Shown piece after piece: positions 45,793-55,990 of a stretch of 64,000 bases of DNA. Origin of the DNA: Euclidia mi (taxonomy: Eukaryota > Arthropoda > Insecta > Lepidoptera > Erebidae); assembly GCA_944739405.2 (NCBI GenBank), contig OX123196.2, positions 53,234,196 to 53,298,195 of the forward strand, read 5' to 3'. The notes beneath the pieces were generated by a model. It did not search any database, had not been told where the DNA came from, and was given only the letters and a program-made list of their open reading frames with translations. Each line of letters begins with the position of its first letter. Within the stretch, counting starts at the first letter, position 1. A program made the position numbers and the translations under genes.

Positions 45793-46590
45793 TTATGGAC
45801 AGAAAAATAATCAAGATGTCAGAGAAGAGATAAATCAGTAATGAGTAGAAGTTTATAGATAATAAATAAAAAAATATATAAAAATTAATTATACTGTAGC
45901 TAGAAGGACAGTAGAATATCAACAGAAAGGAAAAATATTATTTAAAGGAAAAAAATTAAAGGTGTTATTCAATTTTTAATTAATTAGGCAAAATATGTAG
46001 GTAGAAAAAGAAAAAAATAATCTTGGCAAATTTACTAATTTGTATCAATTTTTATATTATATTATGAAGATATTATATATATGCGCCTTGTTAATGATAT
46101 AAACACTTAAATTAATGTGAAGTGTAAGTGAAATAGGTGTTTGTATGGGGCGTTTGTTCAGTCTTCGATTTTGCTTCCACCTTTTTGTCAAGCTTTCTAA
46201 AAGTGAATAATTTTCTATAGCACGGCTCGGTTCATATAACTTACACTGGCTTTTTTGAATTTATGTCGAAATTTATCTAATAGTTCGTTTAATTGAACAA
46301 TCCGCCTTTAAATAACATAATATTTTTATCAGGGCGAAGATTAACTAGATACTTAGTTATCGTGTCGATGGCAACACATTATATAGATTTGGCCCAAAAC
46401 TCGGCCACTCGAATGTAAGTAAGAGCGAAAATTAACTAGATACCTTTGCTATAATAGTGAAGACGAGCTATTTAATTACAAAGAAGCATAAATATATCCT
46501 GTACTGTAATTCCTCGACCAAATAAGCTAACGTTTGTCATGACGACAGCTTCTTCTGCTTCTTGTGTTTTATTTTAAATTTCCTATTAAA
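45793..46590. other. No gene recognised
   Basis: AT-rich flank. The LINE 5' UTR begins somewhere around 46590-46650, where composition turns C/A-rich. Confidence 0.5.
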
Positions 46591-46935
46591 TTAAACTACA
46601 ACTACACTGCCACGCACAGGCCACAGGTCACCATACTTAATATAATATAATTGACCACAAACTAAGAGCCCTGATAGAACAACGGGACCTACAAACACCG
46701 TTTTTGGGTTGGGTTGTTGGAATCAGACCAGTGTGCACTAACACCAGAGAGAGCTAACATATTCCAACGCCCAACACACACAAGGGTATCAACATAAAAC
46801 CAGCCAAGGATCAATCACAATCATAACTACACAGCCACAGCGCCATCCCACCACCTGGCGCAATCTGCATACCAGATAGCATCGAGACGAGAGACAACAC
46901 ACCACCAATTAAAAAAGTCCAACAAACAACTCAAA

Positions 46936-49032
46936 ATGTCGTCCAAAACTTCAAAATCCATCGCGAAAGAGTCAAAAGCTTCCAAACAAAATACAGAGAC
47001 CCAGGCAGCACCATCAGCCTCAGCAAAACCACACTCAAGGTCTCTCCGAGAGAAAGTCCTAGCGAAGTCTACCACCAGTAAACAAAGTGCCGCCGGCTCT
47101 ATAACCAGCGAGACCTCTGAGGTAATCTCTGAGCTCCAACCACCAGCGGCACAGGCGGTAGAAAAAGTCCTTCAATGGGAACAAGTGGAGCTTCCTCCGC
47201 GCCACATCAACTCAGACGATGACGAAGCGTCCGTCGTGTCGGCGCAGGAATCAATGTGCTCCGACAGCTCAATAAGAAGGAGTGGAAGACCAAGCCTCCT
47301 CTTCACCGCAGGCCGTGGTACAGGCATAGAGATGGACGTGGCCAACAAAGCGGCGAACACCATGCTGCTAAAGGGCAAAGAGGCAATCGAAGCGGCAGGG
47401 AACATGAAGCGAGAGTGCAAAGCTGTGGCACTAGACTGCCTTCAGTCCCTATACGAGACGGTCCTCTCACTATCGGACTCCAGATCAAGGCACAAGTTTA
47501 ATCTTGAGAAGGAGCGCTCACGCCATGCCCACGAGCTTGTGCGATTAGAAAGAGCGCACAACAAACAATTAACAACACTCACAGAGGAGCTACTAAAAAC
47601 TAAGGAGCAAACATCAGCTGCTCTAGCGGAAATTCGCGATGTGAGGAAATGGCTCGAGTTCGAAACCATCGAGCCACATCGTGAAATCAAACTTATAGAA
47701 AAATACACCAAAGCCATAGAATCCCAATTAAAAGAACTGGGGAAGGGGATAATGACATCATCAAACGTGGAAACCAGCCCATCACAGCTCGAGCCCATAC
47801 AAAGTAAAGTGTCGTCCATCACCACCGAGGTGAAAATCGTCCAAAAACAATTGGACGAACTTCGTCAAGCCCTCGACAAGGTGGGCAACAAAACGGCCAC
47901 ACTTAGCACAAACGTGGAAAAACTAACTAATACCCCGAAAAATCCACAAGCCCCGTGCCAAGATCTCTCACCAAAAATCACCGAAGAGCTAACAGCTCTG
48001 AAAAAAGATTTTAAAAACCTGGAAGCGTCAATATTAAACACCAAATATACACCCGAACCACCCAAAATAGAACTCGGGGAGCAACTCCAGCCCATCACGG
48101 AGAGGCTCAAAGCGGTCTCCTCTGAGCTCAAAACCATCAGAGAGCAGAGGCAAGAAGCACCCCCTACGTCCCACCTGAGCATAGAAGCAGAAATGGCGCT
48201 GGCCGAGATGGCCAAATCCAAATCCAGCGCAACTACCACCTATGTGCAGGCTGCGGCAAAAAAGCTTCCACCACCACCTATCAGAAGACCGAACCATAGT
48301 CTTATCATCTCCTCAAAAGATAAGACCAAAAATGGTGATCACATCATCTCTATCCTCCGCAAGGAGATAGATCCGAAAAAAACGGGTGCACGGGTGGATA
48401 GAATTAAAAAAGCAAAAAATCAAAAAATCATACTATGTTGCAACAACAAAGAGGACCTCAACCTTATTGCCAATCAGCTCAAGGAGAGCAAAAACTTACA
48501 CACCGAAGCGGCAAAGACAAACAACCCACAAGTCATAGTGAGAGACCTAATGGCCTACCATACAGACGCAGAAATCGTGGAGCAAATTCTTGCCCAAAAC
48601 AAACACCTTATAAATGGCGTCGAGGCAAAGGAGCGCATCATACGGGTGAGATACAGGAAGAGGGCCAGAAACAACCTTGAGTGTCACCCGGTACTGGAGG
48701 TTTCCCCCGTCATCCACAAAAATATGTTGGAAGCAGGGAAACTATACATCGGCCTGCAACGAAGACCTGTTGCTGACCACTCCTCTCTAGTGCAGTGCAC
48801 TAAGTGTCTGGGCTTTGGACACACAAAGGCCCTTTGCCAAGAGAAGGAAGGCAGATGTAGCCACTGTGGAGACCACCATACATGGGAAAAATGCCCTTCG
48901 AGGTTAGAAGGGAAGCCCCCCACCTGTAGAAACTGCGCAAAGAGCCCAAAACACCTGGGCAAAACCCACCAGACACTGATCACAACGCCTTCAGCAGTGT
49001 CTGCGTGGAGAGGCAAAAATGGGACTCAATAG
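46936..49032 (+). CDS. ORF1 gag-like RNA-binding protein of the R1 LINE
   Basis: 698 codons from ATG 46936, the start of the long open frame. The N-terminus is Ser/Lys/Ala-rich and probably disordered. Coiled-coil-like stretches lie at about 185-230 and 255-400. An RRM-like region is plausible around 450-600. Three Cys/His knuckles follow: 'CTKCLGFGHTKALC' from 621, 'CSHCGDHHTWEKC' from 641, and a third starting 'CRNC' at 664. ORF1 proteins coat LINE RNA and shuttle it to the target. The true C-terminus is probably in another frame: after a one-base shift near 48985 the sequence 'AFSSVCVERQKWDSIARS' continues to a TAA near 49058, as expected of an R1 gag end. Confidence 0.85.
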   Translation: MSSKTSKSIAKESKASKQNTETQAAPSASAKPHSRSLREKVLAKSTTSKQSAAGSITSETSEVISELQPPAAQAVEKVLQWEQVELPPRHINSDDDEASVVSAQESMCSDSSIRRSGRPSLLFTAGRGTGIEMDVANKAANTMLLKGKEAIEAAGNMKRECKAVALDCLQSLYETVLSLSDSRSRHKFNLEKERSRHAHELVRLERAHNKQLTTLTEELLKTKEQTSAALAEIRDVRKWLEFETIEPHREIKLIEKYTKAIESQLKELGKGIMTSSNVETSPSQLEPIQSKVSSITTEVKIVQKQLDELRQALDKVGNKTATLSTNVEKLTNTPKNPQAPCQDLSPKITEELTALKKDFKNLEASILNTKYTPEPPKIELGEQLQPITERLKAVSSELKTIREQRQEAPPTSHLSIEAEMALAEMAKSKSSATTTYVQAAAKKLPPPPIRRPNHSLIISSKDKTKNGDHIISILRKEIDPKKTGARVDRIKKAKNQKIILCCNNKEDLNLIANQLKESKNLHTEAAKTNNPQVIVRDLMAYHTDAEIVEQILAQNKHLINGVEAKERIIRVRYRKRARNNLECHPVLEVSPVIHKNMLEAGKLYIGLQRRPVADHSSLVQCTKCLGFGHTKALCQEKEGRCSHCGDHHTWEKCPSRLEGKPPTCRNCAKSPKHLGKTHQTLITTPSAVSAWRGKNGTQ

Positions 49033-49089
49033 CACGCTCCAAAATCTCATACCTTTGCTAAGGTTGAATCAGTCCCCTTAAGCTCACAA

Positions 49090-50062
49090 CACTTCCAGAC
49101 CAACACCAGAATAAAAATAGTCCAGGCAAATCTTCAACGGTCCAAGCTAGCGACCGCAGAGCTGCTACAAGTGGCCAAAGAGAAAGGAATAGGAGTAGCC
49201 CTAGTGCAAGAACCCTACGTAGGCAGCAAGGGCACCCTCAAGCAACATCCAGGCACAAAACTCATCCAGTGCACTCTTAGCCGTGAAAAACCAAACAAAG
49301 CAGCAATCATCATCTTCGGTGACCTACTGGAGGTAATACACGATCCACAGTTGGTCACCGAAACTGAGGCGGCGGTCGTGGTTAAGGCAGGTACCACAAA
49401 ACTTGGACTACTATCCCTATATTACGAAGGAGACCAAAACATCGAGCACAACATTGTAAGAACAAAAGCGGCCTTAAACAAAATGTCAACACAAAATAAT
49501 ATAGTGGCAGGCAATATAAACGCTTGGAGTCACTGGTGGGAAGTAGCTCTGAAGACCAGAGAGGAGCCACTTACAGCGCTTTCCTTGACGAAATGGACCT
49601 ACACATCCTAAACACAGGTAACATACCCACGTTTGAAACCAACAGAAGAGGTCGACTCTATACCAGTATAGTTGACGTTACAGCATGTAGCGCCTCATTG
49701 CTGGGTAGAATCGATGAATGGAGAGTAGATAGACATCTCATCACGTCAGACCACAATGCGATCACCTTCACACTCCGGCTGGATGGAGTGCTTAAACCAC
49801 TAAAGCCCCCCAGCACGCGAGTGTACAACACCAAGAAGGCGAAATGGTCAGAATTCAAACACCACCTCCAGACCTCTTTAAAAGAACACAACCTTAACAC
49901 AAATACGATAAAAGGAATTAAAACACCTAACGAACTAGAGTCCACGCTAACATCATACATCAATATCGTCAAGGAAACCTGCGACACCACAATTCCAAAA
50001 ATAGGAGAAACCAAGTCAAATCCGGTACCACCATGGTGGTCAAAATCCCTTACGCTACAGAC
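49090..50062 (+). pseudogene. R1 ORF2: APE-type endonuclease
   Basis: Blocks of the exonuclease III/APE fold: 'IKIVQANLQRSK' near 49110, 'GVALVQEPYVG' near 49195 (catalytic Glu), 'AGNINAWSHWW' near 49507, and 'DRHLITSDHNAITFTL' near 49730 (terminal Asp-His). This domain nicks target DNA. In the third block the usual GDxN motif reads GNIN: an Asn codon AAT at 49513-49515 replaces a metal-binding or catalytic Asp, which would cripple the enzyme even apart from the frameshift near 49540. Confidence 0.8.
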
Positions 50063-50379
50063 AAGAAGTCCTCAGGAGGAAGAGACGCATCCGCAACGCG
50101 GCACCCATCAGGCGGCAACATGTCATTGACGAATACCTGAGCGCTAAACAACAATACACCCAAAAAGCAGAAGAGGCACAAACTCAAAGTTGCAAAGACT
50201 TTTGTAGCACGCAAGAAAGAGAGAGCATGTGGGACGGCATCTACAGGGTTCTCAGAAACACAACTAGGAGACAAGACGACACTCTTCTTCGCAAGACGGC
50301 AGGCGAAACATTAAGCCCAACAAAATCTGCGGAGTTTCTAGCAAAAACTTTTTACCCTGACGACAACCACAGATTCCGA

Positions 50380-52058
50380 CTCACACTACCATACTCAACT
50401 CCGAGCGAAAGTCGACGAGATATCTCTAGGCAACCACCATCTAAACGCAAATGACCCACCTTTCACCCAGTCAGAACTTGACCAGGTGCTTTCGACACTA
50501 AACCCCAAAAAAGCATCCGGGCCGGATGGCTTCACAGCTGACATATGCATCGAAACCATAAAGTGCGACAAGCAGGTGTTCAGGGCGATAGCCAACAAAT
50601 GCTTATCGCTAGCACACTTCCCAGTACAATGGAAGATAGCACATGTGGTCATCTTGCGTAAGCCTGGAAAGGAAGACTACACACATCCCAAATCTTACAG
50701 GCCCATTGGCCTCCTATCAATCTTCGGCAAAATAATCGAAGAAATGATGATAGGAAGAATACAATGGTACATCTTTCCAACTCTCAACAAAAACCAGTAT
50801 GGCTTCATGCCCCAACGCGGAACAGAGGGTGCCCTATATAACCTAGTAGACCACATACGCGAGAAAATCAAAACTAAAAAGGTAGTACTCATGATCTCAC
50901 TAGACATAGAGGGAGCTTTTGACAACGCATGGTGGCCGGCTCTAAAACACCAACTGGTAAAGAAAAAGTGTCCCAAAAACCTCTACAACCTAGTCGGCTC
51001 CTATCTACAAGATCGCAAGATTATCGTCAACTACGCCAGAGCGAAGTTCGAGAAACACACCACCAAAGGTTGTGTCCAAGGCTCCATCGGTGGACCAACC
51101 TTCTGGAATATAATCCTCGATCCTTTACTTCACAAAATAACCAGCGACGGAACATTTTGTCAGGCTTTCGCTGACGATGTTGTTCTGGTTTTCTCAGACG
51201 AATCATCCACTGTCATCGAGGAAAAGGCCAACAGGACCCTTCAAACGGTAGTAAAATGGGGGTCACAAAACAAACTAAACTCTGCAGCGCATAAGACCAG
51301 CGCCATGGTACTTACCAAAAAACTTAAGTTCGACCTTCCAGATATCTACATGTCCGGCAACAAAATCACGATCGTGGACGAAATAAAGATCCTAGGCCTC
51401 ATCATCAACAAAACCCTCACATTCACATCGCACGTGGCTGCTGTCTGCAACAAAGCAGCAAACATATACAAACAACTAGCGTGCGCAGCAAAAGTGACGT
51501 GGGGGTTAAATGGAGAAATAATCAGAACCATCTACATAGCGGTCATAGAGCCAATTATCACATATGCTTCAAGTGTTTGGGCTCAATCCACGGAGCTAAA
51601 CGCGGTCCTAGACATTCTAAACTCCATCCAAAGAGGCTTCGCAATCAAGATCTGCAAAGCCTATAGGACCGTATCACATACATCTGCACTGGCACTAACG
51701 GGACTGCTACCCATTGATCTTAGGATCCAAGAAGCAGCGAGCCTATATTTAGCTAAGAAAGGCTTATCGAAAGATTATTTACCACCTGGCAAAGAGCTCG
51801 AACAAAGATTGAGTCCAGACTCAGACCCTCATCCGTCAAAACTAACAACAACGGAGTTCGAGCTCTTGGAAAACATGGATTCCGAAACCATAGAGTCCCA
51901 CCACATCACTGGCCCTCAAATATACACAGACGGCAGCAAGATAGAAGGGAAGACGGGTGCTGCCCTAACGTGGTGGGAAAGAGGTCAAGAATCACATTAC
52001 TCCACATTTAACCTGGACCACTTCTGCACAGTCTTCCAGTCGGAAATGTTTGCTCTCC
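50380..52058 (+). pseudogene. R1 ORF2: reverse transcriptase and start of RNase H
   Basis: Open from about 50380 to a stop at 52087; the true frame leaves it at 52058. Motifs: 'KKASGPDGFTADI', 'YRPIGLLSIFGKIIEEMM', 'MISLDIEGAFDNAWW' (motif A, Asp at 50903-50905), 'GCVQGSIGGPTFWNIIL' (motif B), FADD at 51167-51178 (motif C) and 'IKILGLIINKTLTF' (motif D/E region). RNase H starts with 'IYTDGSKIEGKTGAAL' (first Asp, 51929-51931) and 'FQSEMFAL' (Glu). RT catalytic residues are intact. Confidence 0.9.
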
Positions 52059-55000
52059 ACGGCTGTGGAAATGGCAAGTCTCAGTAGTGAGCCAATTATA
52101 AACATCCTTAGCGACTCAAGATCTTCGCTAGAACTATTGAGAAACCCAAAAGATACCACATCTCTAACAAGATCCATCAAACAGGGAATTAAAAAGATTA
52201 AAGCAGAAGGAAGAAAGGTCAGGCTTTTCTGGCTCAGAGCTCATGTGGGTACAAGCGGCAACGAGCGTGCTGATGAACTCGCAAAGCAAGCGGCACTAAC
52301 ACCAAAGCCAGCTCCAGACTACGATAAAGTCCCACTCTCCTTCATAAAGAAAACTATTCGGGAAGAAACCATCAAAAAATGGCAGGATAGATATGAGGCC
52401 TCCAGCACAGGAGTAATCACTAAAAAATTCCTCCCTAACATTAGTGCAACGTATCGTGTAGTGCGCGCAACCAAGCTGACTCCAATCCATGTGCAGGCCC
52501 ACACAGGTCACGGTGGAATAGGCGAATACCTACACAGGTTCAAATTAATACCCAGCCCTGGTTGCGAATGCGACGAAAACATCACGGAGTCCATCTGGCA
52601 CATCATACTAGACTGCCCCCGCTTTGTGGTATACCGAATAGACCTCGAAACCCAGCTGAACATCAAGTTGACAGAGGATAATATATCAAAAATATTAGAC
52701 AACGACAAATCCAGACCAATACTCCTACAATACCTACAAAAAGTTGTTCACATTGCAGCGAAAAGACACAACACCAGGGACTCAAACACCATTCCCACTG
52801 AAGCTACTCAAGACGGTGTAACAACACAAAACCGCCAAGACCTCACACAACCTGCCAAGCGGCGCGAACACCACTCCACAGTCATAAAACTTCTGGAGAT
52901 GGGTGAGCATGGCGCCCCTGGCTTAAGAACAAGAAATGTGGTCCTGTTCATGAACACTAACTATGAACGCTTCGGGATAAGTTTCTGCAACGCTGGCGGT
53001 TCTAAAAGGGTCACGATCTCACCAGGAGCAGCGCTGTTAATTAAAGGAAGCACCACAAGAACCAGCATGAAGCGCAAGAGGTTCGAAGCGCTCAGTGAAC
53101 TCGACATAGCGGGGCTAAAGAGTCGTTTAGTACGTACGCGTAATAAGACTTTATTACTCTTTGACAGAAATGCGACCGAGTCCCAGTTCACCCAGGCATG
53201 TTCTTTACTCCTCAAAGTAGCAGAAGCTAGCAAAGGCAAAGACCCCATCATCACCCCCACAATCATCAGCGTGGACGTAATGTCAGTGGATTTTGACAGA
53301 GGCGAGGTACCAGACTACGTCGGATGCGTCAAAGCCTCTGAATACCACGAGGTCGTGGCATATGAGAGCAGAGGGCAAGATCTAAGTTTCCTAAGACCCA
53401 AGAAACTACCCTCACCCCCAACCTCGCTCACAACACAAACACCCGAGACATCCACCCTACAGACAGGCTCCGAAAAACTCCAGCAGAAACTTATAAGGGA
53501 AAAAGCAACTACATCCATGTCGTCGTCACCATCAAAATCATCCACACTCTCACCACTCCTCAGCGCCATTAGTGCAGCCACAAAATGGGTTCCCCATTTC
53601 ACTGGCAAGAGGCTGCTACATAGACCAACGATGCCAGTAATATCATCGGCAGTTGAGGAATTTTTCAAAAAGAAAACAACAGCGAAAACAATCCCTCCTA
53701 CAACCACCAACAGAACAAAATCTGACATGGGCATAGTCCAAGCGCCTTGTCTCAAGAAAGCAACCTCCCCAATAGATCACATGGCCAACGCCTTCCAAGA
53801 ATACATAGCCATTCTGAAAGCCACCAAAACAACCAAAACCACTGAGTGCAGCAACATCCTTAAGGCTTTCAATCACCAGCAAGAAGGGCTGCTTAAGGTT
53901 AGGCTAGCGGAAGCAGAGGCCACAATCTACGATAACACCACCTCGGAGGTCATCAAGGGGAAAGCCATGACCAGGCACATGGTGGCTTACAGCGCCACCA
54001 GCGGCATCATACCCCTTGACACAGAGGAGACAAAGCGAACTGGCAAAACAACCTTCAAAACCCCTGACAATGACCCCATCGTAGTCACTACCCAGGGCAC
54101 TGAGATATGGCTCGAGGACACAATACTCGAAAGAGCCTCATCACTATCAGAGAACGATCCCATCGGGAACTGGGTAGTACTAAAAATAACGTGGATGAAT
54201 GGAGTACCAGGGTGCGGTAAGACAACGTGGATCATAAACAACTTCGATCCCACAAAAGACATCGTAGCCACCACAACAACAGAGGCAAAGAAGGACCTGA
54301 GCGAGAGAATCACCCGTCGGGCAGGAGCAGATGCGGCTAAAAAGATACGCACCATAGCATCAATCCTCGCGAATGGCATCAAAGATCGAGAAAAGGCCCA
54401 GTGCAGCCGGCTACTAGTCGACGAAGCACTCATGAACCACTTCGGCGCCATCGTGATGATAATGCGTATTGTGGATGCCAAAGAACTTCTACTCATAGGA
54501 GATGTCAACCAACTCCTCTACATCGACAGAGATAACCTGTTCAGGCTCCACTATCTTCGCCCAAATCACCTAACCAACATCTCCCAAGAACTGTTGTGCA
54601 CACACAGATGCCCTATGGATGTAGCGTTTGCCCTAAATGAAATCTACGACGGCATATACTCATCCAGCAAAGTGATCAAGTCCATACACTTAAGTCAATA
54701 CAAAGGAGTCGAGATCCCCAAAAACCTTAACAACACCCTTTACCTAACCTACACCCAGGCAGAGAAGTATGCCTTACAAGACCAAGGGTATGGAAGCGAA
54801 GAGGGATCCAATATACTAATCATCCACGAGGCACAAGGACTTGATTATGAAACGGTCATCCTAATTAAAACAACATCGAGAAGGCTACAACTACATAATA
54901 GTGTACCCCATGCAGTGGTTGCGATCTCGCGTCACAAAAAACACTTCATCTATCATACTGATGACAGTGATGACGCGGTAGGGAACCTAATAAGGAGGGC

Positions 55001-55118
55001 TATCGCAAGCACCATCAAAACCATCCATGAGTACAACTTAAAAATGGCAATCCACCACAGAGATGACCCAACAATGGATCGGCTGGCCAACCAACATCCC
55101 GGCCAGCCAAATAGTTAA
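52050..55118 (+). CDS. R1 ORF2: RNase H end, zinc knuckle, linker and SF1 RNA helicase
   Basis: 1,022 uninterrupted codons (residues counted from 52050). RNase H completes with 'ILSDSRSSLELL' and 'HVGTSGNERADELA' (to about 80). A CCHC-like knuckle 'CECDENITESIWHIILDC' lies at about 172-190. Residues 275-430 are an unrecognised, well-ordered-looking block; 430-570 are Ser/Thr/Pro-rich. The helicase occupies about 690-1000: Walker A GVPGCGKT 718-725, Walker B LLVDEA 788-793, GDVNQ 817-821, THRCP 851-855, HEAQG 926-930, VAISRH 957-962. These are the SF1 motifs of alphavirus-like RNA viruses and look closest to the tobamovirus type. Such enzymes unwind RNA using NTP. A role in the LINE (unwinding RNA/cDNA hybrids, or countering silencing) is inference. 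All motifs appear functional. Confidence 0.9.
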   Translation: MLSTAVEMASLSSEPIINILSDSRSSLELLRNPKDTTSLTRSIKQGIKKIKAEGRKVRLFWLRAHVGTSGNERADELAKQAALTPKPAPDYDKVPLSFIKKTIREETIKKWQDRYEASSTGVITKKFLPNISATYRVVRATKLTPIHVQAHTGHGGIGEYLHRFKLIPSPGCECDENITESIWHIILDCPRFVVYRIDLETQLNIKLTEDNISKILDNDKSRPILLQYLQKVVHIAAKRHNTRDSNTIPTEATQDGVTTQNRQDLTQPAKRREHHSTVIKLLEMGEHGAPGLRTRNVVLFMNTNYERFGISFCNAGGSKRVTISPGAALLIKGSTTRTSMKRKRFEALSELDIAGLKSRLVRTRNKTLLLFDRNATESQFTQACSLLLKVAEASKGKDPIITPTIISVDVMSVDFDRGEVPDYVGCVKASEYHEVVAYESRGQDLSFLRPKKLPSPPTSLTTQTPETSTLQTGSEKLQQKLIREKATTSMSSSPSKSSTLSPLLSAISAATKWVPHFTGKRLLHRPTMPVISSAVEEFFKKKTTAKTIPPTTTNRTKSDMGIVQAPCLKKATSPIDHMANAFQEYIAILKATKTTKTTECSNILKAFNHQQEGLLKVRLAEAEATIYDNTTSEVIKGKAMTRHMVAYSATSGIIPLDTEETKRTGKTTFKTPDNDPIVVTTQGTEIWLEDTILERASSLSENDPIGNWVVLKITWMNGVPGCGKTTWIINNFDPTKDIVATTTTEAKKDLSERITRRAGADAAKKIRTIASILANGIKDREKAQCSRLLVDEALMNHFGAIVMIMRIVDAKELLLIGDVNQLLYIDRDNLFRLHYLRPNHLTNISQELLCTHRCPMDVAFALNEIYDGIYSSSKVIKSIHLSQYKGVEIPKNLNNTLYLTYTQAEKYALQDQGYGSEEGSNILIIHEAQGLDYETVILIKTTSRRLQLHNSVPHAVVAISRHKKHFIYHTDDSDDAVGNLIRRAIASTIKTIHEYNLKMAIHHRDDPTMDRLANQHPGQPNS

Positions 55119-55460
55119 ATCTCCCTTAACCTGAAGACGACACCAAATTTGGCACGACCTCCTGAGGGCCTGAAGAGAATAGCCTTCAGCCAATCTCTTC
55201 AGGCCTTCAAACCAAAACCAAAACCAACAGGCCATCAGCCTATTTTTGTAAATTCAGTCAACCAAATCACGGTTGGCATGGCCTTCAGCCATATTCAATC
55301 AAAAACATCTCGAAGCGATGCTGCCTGGCATTTGGCAGTCACTTTAAACAGGCGCAATGAAACGTAAAGTGAACAGATCAAATAAAATTAAAGAACTATA
55401 ACAAAGACATGGACCCCGAGTCCGTGGAGAACATGAAAGCAATTTAAAAAAAAATATATA
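55119..55460 (+). other. R1 LINE 3' UTR with hairpin
   Basis: A 12-bp stem, 'ggcctgaagaga' (55167-55178) and its complement (55194-55205), with a 15-base loop, followed by reiterated 'ggccttcagcca' motifs near 55200 and 55280. It ends in an A-run followed by (TA)n. Structured 3' UTRs are what R-type RTs recognise to prime, so this may be the template-recognition site. Confidence 0.6.
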
Positions 55461-55484
55461 TATAATTTAATAAGCTCCTGACCC

Positions 55485-55590
55485 CAAATAGTCAACGGTG
55501 GTTTGAACTCGGTACTTTCTACGTAGCAGTGTGTTAGACTCTACACTAGGCTATCGGTGTTGTTTCTACGTATTCAAAGAAAACTCAAAT
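55485..55590 (-). repeat. SINE family C head fragment
   Basis: Minus strand: 'gatagcctagtgtagag' then 'accgagttcaaaccaccg' form the A and B box order of family C. Lies just beyond the R1 LINE 3' end. Confidence 0.55.
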
Positions 55591-55599
55591 ACATATTTT

Positions 55600-55990
55600 T
55601 ACTGCACATTAAACCGCTAAATACTCCGCAATCATCATCAGCCGTTTATACTGTCCCACTGCTGGGCACGGGCCTCTTCCCATTATGAGAAGGGTAAGGC
55701 CATAGTGCACCACGCTGGCCAAGGGCGGGTTGGCAGACTTCACATGCCTTTTGAGAACATTATGGAGAACTCTCAGACATGCAGGTATCCTCACGATGTT
55801 TTCCTTCACCGTTTAGCAAGTGATAATTAATTCTCACGTAAATACGTATCAATTTAATACGCACATAACTTCGAAAAGTTATAGGTGCGCGCCGTGGATT
55901 CGAACCCGGACCCTTTGCGTAGCAGTCTGTCGGTTTCTTCACTGGGCTATAGCTGCTTTTTTTCGAAAAAGACTCCGCAAATACATGATA
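55600..55990 (-). repeat. tRNA-derived SINE (family C), longest copy
   Basis: Minus strand: 'tatagcccagtgaag' (A-box region), 'ccgggttcgaatccacgg' (B box), 'ttaaattgatacgtat', 'ggtgaaggaaaacatcgtga', then the tail 'cccagcagtgggacag' leading to 'ctgatgatgatt'. The tail matches the 3' end of the AYVQQWTAIG-type LINE (3216-3340). Confidence 0.8.

Larger units (their letters stand above)
49019..55118 (+). pseudogene. R1 LINE ORF2, frameshifted, with C-terminal helicase
   Basis: About 2,000 codons, roughly twice the 1,000-1,100 typical of R1 ORF2. A likely ATG is 49019, overlapping the ORF1 end. Single-base shifts near 49075, 49540 (one G missing in a G run), 50062, 50370 and 52058 break the frame; the rest, 52058-55118, is uninterrupted. 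The breaks could be decay or assembly indels. Domain order is endonuclease, RT, RNase H, CCHC-like knuckle, linker, SF1 helicase. Parts are described separately. Confidence 0.85.
46590..55460 (+). mobile_element. R1-clade LINE with a viral-type SF1 helicase
   Basis: About 8.9 kb: C/A-rich 5' UTR, ORF1 (gag-like, three Cys/His knuckles), ORF2 (endonuclease, RT, RNase H, zinc knuckle, linker, helicase), and a 3' UTR ending in A-rich DNA near 55440-55460. R1 elements insert by target-primed reverse transcription, and many are site-specific. The flanks here are not 28S rDNA, so this is not classic R1. AT-rich sequence at both borders prevents a secure target duplication; the 5' boundary is good to about 50 bp. 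Confidence 0.85.

Noticed and set aside
49030..49032. ORF1 and the endonuclease frame share a reading frame separated by a single TAG (CAA TAG CAC), with no ATG between, suggesting stop readthrough as in some RNA viruses.
   Set aside because: After a one-base shift near 48985, another frame continues with what looks like the normal R1 gag C-terminus to a TAA near 49058, and an ATG at 49019 can start ORF2 in the third frame. The in-frame TAG is better explained by two indels.
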